From Bacteroidota bacterium (GTDB lineage Bacteria > Bacteroidota > Bacteroidia > AKYH767-A > OLB10), in assembly GCA_016709725.1 (NCBI GenBank), contig JADJMG010000001.1:372001-436000 (forward strand): a stretch of DNA of 64,000 bases, written 5' to 3'. This document shows positions 55,433-63,024 of the stretch, one piece after another. The notes beneath the pieces are model-generated. The model made no database searches and was not told the origin of the DNA. It saw only the letters and a list, made by a program, of their open reading frames with translations. The translations under genes and the position numbers were made by a program. The number at the start of each line of letters is the position of its first letter. The stretch's first letter is position 1.

Positions 55433-55846
55433 TTACTTAACAGGCATCGGTTTCACCACCGAATCCTTAACAGCTCTTTCAATTCGAGGAGGAGTTAATG
55501 GCAAGGAACTGTACTTGGCTTGATCTTCACTGAGGCGAGTGATCACTTCATCGTACATGGCATGAAAATAGGCGGGTTCGCTGCGATAATAATCGAAACT
55601 CTTTTTGAAAAGTTCTTGCGTGATATTGTGCTTTGAAAATATATAATTATAAAATCCAAAAGAAACTGCTTTGAGGGAATCTTTCACCTCCACATTCAAC
55701 ACCTGAATGGAGGCTTCTGCTAAATGTATCTCGGCCAATACTACAATCATGGTATCACGCGGAATCACATCTGCAGGAACTTCTACTTGCTTCTTTGAGC
55801 AACCAAAGAAAAGCGATAACATTAAAACGATTCCGATTTTTTTCAT
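55433..55846 (-). CDS. DUF4296 lipoprotein
   Basis: The 137-residue protein has a short signal peptide with lipobox LFFGC (MKKIGIVLMLSLFFGCSKK; Cys at residue 16), then the DUF4296 pattern PADVIPRDTMIVVLAEIHLAEASIQVL and FGFYNYIFSKHNITQELFKKSFDYYRSEPAYFHAMYDEVITRL, mostly helical. The function is unknown. In Bacteroidota it often follows pyrC, as here, with 1 nt between the genes, so the two are almost surely co-transcribed. Confidence 0.85.
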   Translation of the reverse strand: MKKIGIVLMLSLFFGCSKKQVEVPADVIPRDTMIVVLAEIHLAEASIQVLNVEVKDSLKAVSFGFYNYIFSKHNITQELFKKSFDYYRSEPAYFHAMYDEVITRLSEDQAKYSSLPLTPPRIERAVKDSVVKPMPVK

Positions 55847-55847
55847 T

Positions 55848-57191
55848 TTATCCTTTTCTATTAAATTTCAATCGCATTCCTTTCTGTGATTCATCAAACA
55901 AACCCTCATTGTAAACTAAATGTCCATTCACAAAAGTTTTAAGAATGCTTGCACAAAATTCATGTCCTTCGAAAGGTGACCATCCACATTTATATAAAAT
56001 ATTAGAAGGTTTCACGGTGAATGGTCTCTTCGGATCCACTAATACTAAATCTGCAAAATATCCTTCACGTATAAATCCTCGATCTGGAATCGCAAATAGA
56101 GTGGCAGGTGCATGAGCCATTTTCTCAACAACTTTCTCGAGTGTAATCCACCCTTCTTGCACCGCATCCAACATCGCTAAATAGGCATGTTGTACTAACG
56201 GTCCGCCAGAAGGACAATTAAAATAACTTTTCTCTTTCTCTTCCTTCGTATGTGGAGCATGATCAGTAGCAATGACATCGATACGACCATCCACCACAGC
56301 TCTTCTAATTTCATCTCGATCACTTTCCTTCTTTACGGCTGGATTCCATTTTATCCAATTTCCCTTCGACAAATAATCTTTGTCGGTAAACCACAAATGA
56401 TGAATGCAAGCTTCGGCAGTAATCATCTTTTTTTCTAAGGGAATATTGTTGTCGAAAAGATGTGTTTCTTTTGCTGATGAAATATGTAACACATGCAATC
56501 GAGTTCCATGCTTCTTCGCTAATTCCACAGCAAATGATGATGATTTAAAACAAGCTTCATCATTTCGAATGATGGGATGTTGAGAGGGAGGAACCAAATC
56601 GCCATAAGTAGCTCTTGCTGCTTCTAAATTTGCTTTTATCATTTGCTCATCCTCGCAATGTGTCGCAATCAACAGCGGAGAACGCGAAAAAACAGATTCC
56701 AAGATCCGCGCATCATCCACTAACATATCGCCAGTACTGGATCCCATAAATATTTTAATTCCGCAAACATTTTCTGCGTTCGTCTTCAACACTTCCTCTA
56801 AATTATTGTTGGTTGTTCCCATGAAAAAAGAATAATTTCCTAAGGAACATTCTGAAGCACGCTGATATTTTTCTTCCAACAATTTTTGCGTGATGGCCTG
56901 TGGAACGGTATTGGGCATTTCCATGAAAGAAGTAATTCCACCAGCTACAGCCGCTCTTGCTTCTGTATAAATTTCTCCTTTATGCGTAAGGCCGTGTTCG
57001 CGAAAATGTACTTGATCGTCGATCGCACCGGGGACTAATAATTTCCCGTTGGCGTCTATTTCTTTCACTGCACCATGCGTTGCGATCTCCCCTCCTACTC
57101 TTTCAATTCGTTGTCCTTTAATCAAAACATCTCCTTCGAAAGTTCTTCCTTCGTTTACGATGCGTGCATTTCGAATGATGGTCGTTGACAT
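55848..57191 (-). CDS. pyrC: Dihydroorotase (PyrC-type, class I-like)
   Basis: This amidohydrolase closes carbamoyl aspartate to dihydroorotate in pyrimidine synthesis. From the ATG at 57191 (MSTTIIRNARIVNEGRTFEG) it has 447 residues. The metal-site segment reads PGAIDDQVHFREHGLTHKG: the usual HxH is QxH, so the first His ligand is missing. AAVAGGITSFMEMPNT, a Lys in CGIKIFMGSSTG, ATHCEDE, LHVLHISSAKE and VIATDHAPHTKEEKE are present. I recall the Gln variant as common in Bacteroidota dihydroorotases. It lies between fumC and the DUF4296 gene. Confidence 0.88.
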   Translation of the reverse strand: MSTTIIRNARIVNEGRTFEGDVLIKGQRIERVGGEIATHGAVKEIDANGKLLVPGAIDDQVHFREHGLTHKGEIYTEARAAVAGGITSFMEMPNTVPQAITQKLLEEKYQRASECSLGNYSFFMGTTNNNLEEVLKTNAENVCGIKIFMGSSTGDMLVDDARILESVFSRSPLLIATHCEDEQMIKANLEAARATYGDLVPPSQHPIIRNDEACFKSSSFAVELAKKHGTRLHVLHISSAKETHLFDNNIPLEKKMITAEACIHHLWFTDKDYLSKGNWIKWNPAVKKESDRDEIRRAVVDGRIDVIATDHAPHTKEEKEKSYFNCPSGGPLVQHAYLAMLDAVQEGWITLEKVVEKMAHAPATLFAIPDRGFIREGYFADLVLVDPKRPFTVKPSNILYKCGWSPFEGHEFCASILKTFVNGHLVYNEGLFDESQKGMRLKFNRKG

Positions 57192-57216
57192 AGTATAGTT
57201 ACTAAATAATATTGAT

Positions 57217-58623
57217 TTACTTGGGAAGATCACCGACCATGTCCAATGGATTTACCCATTCATCAAACTGTTCGGAAGTAAGGTATCCCAATTTAATAGC
57301 AGTTGCTTTTAACGTTGAGCCATCGCGATGTGCAGTTTGCGCAATCTCAGCGGCTTTATAATATCCAATATGTGGATTCAGTGCAGTCACCAACATCAAT
57401 GAATCGTTTAAGTTGCGATCAATATTTTCTTTGATGGGTGCAATTCCCTTCGCACATTTTTCATTAAATGAATTACACACATCACCAATTAATCGCGCTG
57501 AATGCAGAAAATTATAAATCATCATGGGTTTAAAAACATTCAATTCAAAATGTCCACTTGCACCACCAATATTAATGGCCACATCATTTCCTAACACTTG
57601 CGCGGCTACCATGGTCATGGCTTCGCATTGCGTTGGATTCACTTTGCCGGGCATAATAGAAGAACCGGGTTCGTTGTCGGGAATAAATAATTCACCTATA
57701 CCACAACGTGGTCCAGAAGCAAGCAAACGAATATCATTTGCAATTTTCATTAAACTCACCGCTACCGTTTTTAAAGCGCCATGTGCTTCTACGATGGCAT
57801 CGTGTGCTGCTAACGCTTCAAATTTGTTTTCAGCGGTGATGAATGGAAGGCCTGTCAACTTCGCAATATTTTTCGCTACATTTTCTGAATACCCTTTGGG
57901 TGTATTAATTCCAGTTCCTACAGCGGTTCCGCCTAAAGCTAACTCCGACAAATGAGGAAGGATGTGATTAATCGATCGTAAGCCATGATCCAGTTGAGAA
58001 ACGTAACCACTAATTTCTTGTCCGAGCGTGAGTGGTGTTGCATCCATTAAATGCGTACGACCAATCTTTACGATTTGCATATACTCTTTAGCTTTCGCAT
58101 CTAAGGTATCGCGCAAACTTCGAATCCCTGGAACGGTTAGTTCCATTAAAATTTGGTAAGCTGAAATGTGCATCGCAGTCGGAAAAGTATCATTCGATGA
58201 TTGCGATTTATTTACATCGTCGTTAGGATGTACTGCTTTCTTCTCGTCGAGCAAAGCGCCTCCACTTAATACATGAGCGCGGTAAGCAATGACTTCATTC
58301 ACATTCATGTTGCTTTGCGTACCAGAACCGGTTTGCCATACCACGAGTGGGAAATTGGTCGGCCCATTGACCTGCTAATATTTCATCGCAAACCTTTGAG
58401 ATGAGATCACATTTTCTGGGGTTAAAATTCCTGCTTCCATGTTGGTGATGGCAGCGGCTTTTTTCAAATATACAAATGCGCGAATGATTTCTTTCGGCAT
58501 CTGGTTGATGTCTTGGGCGATTTTAAAGTTTTCGATGGAGCGTTGTGTTTGTGCACCCCAGTATACGTTGGCAGGTACTTCTACTGTACCCATTGTATCT
58601 TTTTCAATTCTAAATGTTGACAT
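57217..58623 (-). CDS. fumC: Fumarate hydratase class II, frame broken twice
   Basis: FumC interconverts fumarate and malate in the TCA cycle. Starting at ATG 58623 (MSTFRIEKDTMGTVEVPANVYWGAQTQRS), the restored protein has 468 residues, normal for class II. Key parts: QTGSGTQSNMNVNEVI, the active-site SSNDTFPTAMH, GRTHLMDATPLTLGQE, GGTAVGTGIN and the fumarase signature GSSIMPGKVNPTQCE. A short piece (VCDEILAGQWADQFP) lies in a third frame between two breaks: one missing base in the T-run 58395-58397 and one extra G in 58349-58351 (plus strand). The shifts cancel. CCACGGAGG-type repeats lie just upstream of the start. Confidence 0.95.
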
Positions 58624-58640
58624 AATTATTTGGATTTTGA

Positions 58641-58676
58641 ACCACGGAGGCACAGAGGCACGGAGGTTCACTGAGT
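58641..58676 (+). repeat. CCACGGAGG-type repeat, copy A
   Basis: ACCACGGAGGCACAGAGG followed by CACGGAGGTTCACTGAGT. Copy B (58767-58797) and the inverted copy C (59221-59260) are close relatives. Together they surround the GxxExxY gene. Confidence 0.85.
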
Positions 58677-58766
58677 TATATTATGATTTTTAATTATTAT
58701 ATGTCTATTATTAATAAATAACAGTATAGTTTGAAGATTCGGTTTTTTATTAATGTTGCATTTTTT

Positions 58767-58797
58767 CACCACGGAGGCATGGAGGTTCACTGAGTTT
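58767..58797 (+). repeat. CCACGGAGG-type repeat, copy B
   Basis: CACCACGGAGGCATGGAGG followed by TTCACTGAGTTTA; shares its last 17 bases with copy A. It ends at the stop codon of the GxxExxY gene. Confidence 0.85.
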
Positions 58798-59260
58798 AAT
58801 ATTTTGGAATTCTTGAGTACTCTTCGGTTACTAGTGAAATTACGGAGCTTGCAATGTTTTCGACATGAAAATTAATTAATAATCCTTTAGGCATTTTACT
58901 TAACTTCAGATAGCTTAACAATTGTGCTTTACAAACCGGATGCATAATCTCAACCGCTTTTAACTCTATTACAATTGCATTTTCAACTAACAAGTCAATC
59001 TCTAGTAAGTCACCAAGTTCTTTACCTTTATAGTTTACCGGCAACTTTACTCTAGACTGCACCCATAAACCAGCATTTTCTAACTCATCAAACAAACAAG
59101 AATGGTAAACTGATTCAAGCAATCCCGGTCCTAAATGTTTGTGTACTTCAATTGCACACCCTATAATTTTGAAAGAAAGATCTCCTAATTCTTTCTGAGT
59201 AAAATTCGAATTAAATTTTATCTCCGTGGATCTCCGTGCCTCTGTGTCTCCGTGGTTCAT
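58796..59260 (-). CDS. GxxExxY protein, PD-(D/E)XK nuclease-like
   Basis: The 154-residue protein has the name-giving motif in GPGLLESVYHSCL (about residues 45-57). A nuclease-like core follows: LLEIDLLVENAIVIELKAV, matching the D...ExK pattern of the PD-(D/E)XK superfamily, then QLLSYLKLSKMPKGLLINF, the conserved helix-strand end. Activity has not been shown for this family to my knowledge. The first residues, MNHGDTEARRSTEI, are encoded by an inverted CCACGGAG-type repeat, so the start codon comes from the repeat itself. It sits between fumC and prfB, two housekeeping genes, as an inserted cassette would. Confidence 0.85.
   Translation of the reverse strand: MNHGDTEARRSTEIKFNSNFTQKELGDLSFKIIGCAIEVHKHLGPGLLESVYHSCLFDELENAGLWVQSRVKLPVNYKGKELGDLLEIDLLVENAIVIELKAVEIMHPVCKAQLLSYLKLSKMPKGLLINFHVENIASSVISLVTEEYSRIPKY
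59221..59260 (-). repeat. CCACGGAGG-type repeat, copy C (inverted, overlaps the start of the GxxExxY gene)
   Basis: On the minus strand it reads ATGAACCACGGAGACACAGA and then GGCACGGAGATCCACGGAGA. It is inverted relative to copies A and B, so the gene lies between inverted repeats, and it supplies the ATG and about the first 13 codons. Confidence 0.85.
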
Positions 59261-59274
59261 TTTCTAAATAAATT

Positions 59275-60376
59275 TTATATGGGTTCTTTTACTTCACTAC
59301 TATACTCCATCAAATAGGCTTTAATGAATTCATCAATTTCGCCATCGAGGACAGCCTGGGTATCGGAGGTTTCGTAGTCGGTGCGATTATCTTTTACTAG
59401 TTTGTACGGATGCAATACATACGAACGAATTTGACTTCCCCACTCTATTTTTTTCTTGGAAGACTCGGTTGCGGCTTTTGCTTCATCGCGTTTACGAACT
59501 TCCAATTCATAGAGCTGCGACTTCAACATTTTCATAGCGCGTTCTTTATTTCCACCTTGTGTACGTTCTACTTGACAAACCACCACGATTCCAGTTGGGT
59601 GATGTGTAAGTTGCACTTTCGTTTCCACTTTATTTACATTTTGTCCGCCTGCGCCACCTGAGCGTGATGTTTGAATACTGATATCGGCATCTTTAATTTC
59701 GATGTTGATGTCATCATCAATCATTGGGTATGCAAATACGGATGCGAACGAAGTATGTCGACGTGCGTTTGAATCGAAAGGAGAGATGCGCACTAAACGA
59801 TGCACACCATTTTCACTTTTCAAATAACCGTACGCATAATCGCCTTCAATTTCGTAGGTAGCAGATTTAATACCTGCACCATCGCCATCTAAATAATCGA
59901 TTTCGGTAATTTTATAATTGTGACGTTCGGCCCATCTTAGGTACATACGCAACAACATCGAGGACCAATCTTGACTTTCTGTTCCACCAGCACCAGAGTT
60001 CACGGTGAGTACAGCGCTGAATCGATCTTCTTCTCCACTGAGCATATTCTTAAACTCAAGATCTTCGATTTTCTTTCCGGTTTCTAGAAACAGCGTATCC
60101 ACTTCCTGCTCGGTTGCTTCGCCTGCTTTTTGAAAATCAAAAAGGACAGAAAGATCATCTACAGCACTTTGAACCTCGGTAAATGCGTTGGTCCAGTATT
60201 TCTTTTGATTAATCTTTTTAAGGATTTGCTCGGCTCGCTTTGGGTCATCCCAGAAATCGGGTGCGTGCGTAAGTTGCTCTTCTTGAGCTATTTGTTGCAA
60301 TCGACGATCGACGTCAAAGATGCCTCCTCAGAGCATCGACACGATCGGAAAGTTCTTTTAATTGCTCTATAAACAT
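59275..60376 (-). CDS. prfB: Peptide chain release factor 2 with programmed +1 frameshift
   Basis: RF2 ends translation at UAA and UGA. The ATG at 60376 opens MFIEQLKELSDRVDALRRHL, then an in-frame TGA (60316-60314). Ribosomes shift +1 at CTT TGA C and go on with DVDRRLQQIAQEEQLTHAPDFWDDPKRAEQ. The protein has the GGQ hydrolysis motif in RSGGAGGQNVNKVETKVQLTH and the SPF anticodon-like motif in RISPFDSNARRHTSF, followed by the FASVFAYP segment. The total is about 366 residues. A TATCTTTG box (60391-60384) ends 7 nt before the ATG, so the mRNA is nearly leaderless. Confidence 0.96.
60311..60328 (-). other. prfB programmed +1 frameshift site
   Basis: On the minus strand: AGGAGG (60328-60323), three bases (CAT), then CTT TGA C. 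The Shine-Dalgarno-like AGGAGG at this exact distance before the slippery CTT and the RF2-dependent stop TGA is the known RF2 autoregulation signal: low RF2 allows the +1 shift. It is notable that it uses an SD:anti-SD contact in a phylum that mostly starts translation without one. Confidence 0.96.
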
Positions 60377-60499
60377 AATGGTGCAAAGATAGTAAGCAAA
60401 ATGGGAATAGGATGTGATTTGATTGGAAATCGATTCAACAAGGTTAAAAATCAGTTTCATTACCTGATGGACTCATCAAGAATAAACAAGCATTTTACA

Positions 60500-60979
60500 T
60501 TACTCCGCCTTCAAAATTTCCCAAACCAAATCCGATTCATAACCCCGTGAGATTGCATATTGAGCGAGTTTATACATTCTTTTCATCGGATTTTTTTCTT
60601 TCTCTTCTCGCGAACGTTTAGCAATTACTTTTTCCAACTTAGCACTGTATTCATTTTCGTTGATGGAAGATAGTCCCTTTCGCATGCAATACTCGGAAAC
60701 TCTTTTTTGTTTTAGTGCTGCTTTTATTTTTACTCTGCCCCAGCCTAATTGTCGAAATTTCCCACCTGCAAACGCAACAGCAAAACGTTCTTCGTTTAAA
60801 AAATTATCGCCTATCAATCGAGAAATTAATAGCTCAACATCCTTAGAATACAAACCATATTCATACAACTTATCGCGAACTTCTTGCTGACTTCTTTCCT
60901 GATAAGCGCACCAACGCGCTATTTTCAACCAAGCAATTTCGGGGGTATAATTCTTCTTTCGTTTTTCAATATCATCCAT
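60500..60979 (-). CDS. recX: Regulatory protein RecX
   Basis: RecX binds and inhibits RecA filaments. The 159-residue protein is all helical, with the three tandem three-helix repeats of the family: IARWCAYQERSQQEVRDKLYEYGL, VELLISRLIGDNFLNEERFAVAFAGGKFRQLGWGRVKIKAALKQKRVS, and RMYKLAQYAISRGYESDLVWEIL. The ATG at 60979 (MDDIEKRKKNYTPE) is chosen. It lies 1 nt after the stop of the ABC ATPase gene, so the two are probably co-transcribed. recA is not in this window. Confidence 0.9.
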   Translation of the reverse strand: MDDIEKRKKNYTPEIAWLKIARWCAYQERSQQEVRDKLYEYGLYSKDVELLISRLIGDNFLNEERFAVAFAGGKFRQLGWGRVKIKAALKQKRVSEYCMRKGLSSINENEYSAKLEKVIAKRSREEKEKNPMKRMYKLAQYAISRGYESDLVWEILKAE

Positions 60980-60980
60980 C

Positions 60981-62752
60981 TTACAACGGAATTGCTTCAA
61001 TCAATTTACGGGTATATTCTGATTTCGGATTATTATACACTTCATTTGCTTCACCCATTTCTTCGATACGACCTTTGTTCATTACCAACATACGATCACT
61101 CATAAATCGAACAACAGATAAATCATGTGAAATAAAAATATAGGTTAACCCTTTTTCCTCTTTCAATTCATTCAACAAATTCAGCACTTGCGCTTGTACA
61201 GAAACATCCAATGCTGAAACAGATTCATCACAAATAATAAAATCCGGATTCAAGGAAAGGGCTCGTGCGATACAAATTCGCTGACGTTGTCCTCCAGAGA
61301 ACTGATGTGGGTAACGATGATAATGTTCTTCTTTCAATCCAACTTTCGTTAACAATTGAAGCACCATTTCTTTTCGCTCTTTATCACTAGAATAAAGCTC
61401 GTGTACAGTCATGGGTTCTTGAATAGCAGTGCCGGCTGTGAGTCGGGGTTTAAGGATGAATAAGGATCTTGAAAAATGAGCTGCATTTGCTTTCGAAACA
61501 ACCTGAGCTTCTTAGCATCCAAAGAACGGATATCCGTACCGTTATATATTAATTCTCCGCCGGTTGGTTCTACTAATCGGAGAATACTTCTACCGAGTGT
61601 TGTTTTGCCGCAACCTGATTCACCTACTAATCCCAGCGTTTCTCCTTTATATACATCAAAGCTTACTTCGTCAACCGCTTTTACCTCACCGGTTACTTTT
61701 CCAAAGAGTCCTTTTTTGATGGGAAAATAGGTTTGTAAATTGCGAATACTCAACAATGGCGTTTTAGATTTTAGCTCTTGAACCCGATAGCTATCGGGTT
61801 TCGATTCACGGTCGCCATCCTCCACTTTTAATCGTGCCAATACATCTTTCACAGATTCTCCTGTTTCGTGGTAGTTGCCTGTTGCATCTATGCGCATAAA
61901 ATCGCCAATTACAGGAAGGCGTTTCATTGAAATATTTTTTGCAGGTCGGCATGCGAGTAACCCTTTTGTATACGGATGCCTAGGGTTATCAAAAATTTCA
62001 GCTACGCTACCTTGTTCAACGGCTTTTCCTTTATACATCACTAACACTTTATTAGCGATACGCGAGATAACACCAAGGTCGTGTGTAATAAAAATCATTC
62101 CCATCCCTGTTTCCTGTTGCAACTCTTTTAGTAATTCAAGTATCGTGGCTTGTACCGTTACATCTAATGCTGTGGTAGGCTCGTCTGCAATTAATATTTT
62201 TGGTTCGCAGGAGATGGCCATCGCGATAACTACGCGTTGTTTTTGTCCGCCACTCAATTGATGCGGATACGAATCGTACATGGATTCGGCTCGAGGCAAC
62301 TTTACTTTATTAAAAAGTTTTATCGTTTCGATTCGAGCTTCTTTACGAGATAATTTCTTGTGCAAACGCAATGCTTCTGCAACTTGGTCGCCGCACGTAA
62401 ACACGGGATTGAGAGAAGTCATAGGTTCTTGAAAAATCATGGCAATATCATTGCCTCTGTATTTACGAACTTCTTTATCAGAGAGCGATAACAGATTTAG
62501 AATTCCACTAGACTTCGTATGCAAGGAAGCGGATCCACTATCAATATTTCCGGCTGGTTTGGCTATTAATTTCATCAATGACAAAGAGGTCACCGATTTC
62601 CCTGAGCCTGACTCACCTACTATTCCTATTGTTTCTCCAGGTTGTATCGTAAATGAAATATCATCTACTGCTTTAAAAACGTTTTTTTCATTTCGAAAAG
62701 AAACAGAAAGATTTTTTACATCAAGCAAATATTGGGGGGTACTGTTTTGCAT
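60981..62752 (-). CDS. Fused double ABC ATPase of a peptide/nickel-type importer (DppD-DppF-like), frame broken once
   Basis: The restored 590-residue protein contains two complete ATPase domains. Domain 1 (about 8-265): Walker A GESGSGKS at 46-53, PHQLSGGQKQRVVIAMA, ILIADEPTTALD. Domain 2 (about 325-590): Walker A GESGCGKT, QLIFQDPYSSLNP, PHQFSGGQRQRICIARAL, FIICDESVSALD. Each domain ends with an oligopeptide-type RHPYTKGLLACRP or KSEYTRKLIEAIP segment. Permease and binding-protein genes are not adjacent. The break is in the G-run 61445-61448 (plus strand), one base short. The linker between the domains contains an in-frame copy of the 18-bp palindrome family, encoding PDSYRV. Confidence 0.93.
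61781..61800. repeat. In-gene copy of the dispersed palindrome (copy 4)
   Basis: AACCCGATAGCTATCGGGTT is a perfect 20-bp palindrome with the same 16-bp core as copies 1-3, but it lies inside the double ABC ATPase gene, in the linker between domains. It reads KPDSYRV in the gene's frame and breaks nothing. Confidence 0.9.
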
Positions 62753-62848
62753 GGGGTGAAATTAGTAATCTATTAGGACTCCATAAAACGAATACGTTCA
62801 ACGAGTCATACTCAATAAATTATAGATCTTATTTGTTTAAAACCACCA

Positions 62849-62925
62849 ATTCCCCCTGAATCAGAGTAAACACGATTCAGGGAATTAGAGTAAACACGAT
62901 TCGGGGGTATCAGAGTAAACACACT
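62849..62925. repeat. Three AGAGTAAACAC repeats with a hairpin
   Basis: TCAGAGTAAACACGATTC (62861), TTAGAGTAAACACGATTC (62885) and TCAGAGTAAACACACTAA (62910) recur every 24 bp. AATTCCCCCTGAATC and GATTCAGGGAATT flank the first copy as an imperfect inverted repeat. The gap 62753-63024 has no gene. Confidence 0.75.
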
Positions 62926-62953
62926 AATAGGAGAAGTATGTTTATTTAAAAGC

Positions 62954-62995
62954 CCAATGCCCTGTAGCAGTGTAAAACACGCTACAGGGCATTGG
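62954..62995 (-). terminator. Strong terminator after the T9SS repeat protein
   Basis: CCAATGCCCTGTAGC (62954-62968) and GCTACAGGGCATTGG (62981-62995) form a perfect 15-bp stem with an inner GTGT/ACAC pairing. On the minus strand the stem is followed by GCTTTTAAATAAA. It lies 30 nt past the stop of the gene at 63025. Confidence 0.85.
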
Positions 62996-63024
62996 GGAAT
63001 TAATTACTATAAACTTTTTTGTGA

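Noticed and set aside
58641..59260. Insertion sequence with transposase
   Set aside because: The only gene inside is GxxExxY-type; there is no transposase motif or clear target-site duplication, so I keep it as a repeat-bracketed cassette.
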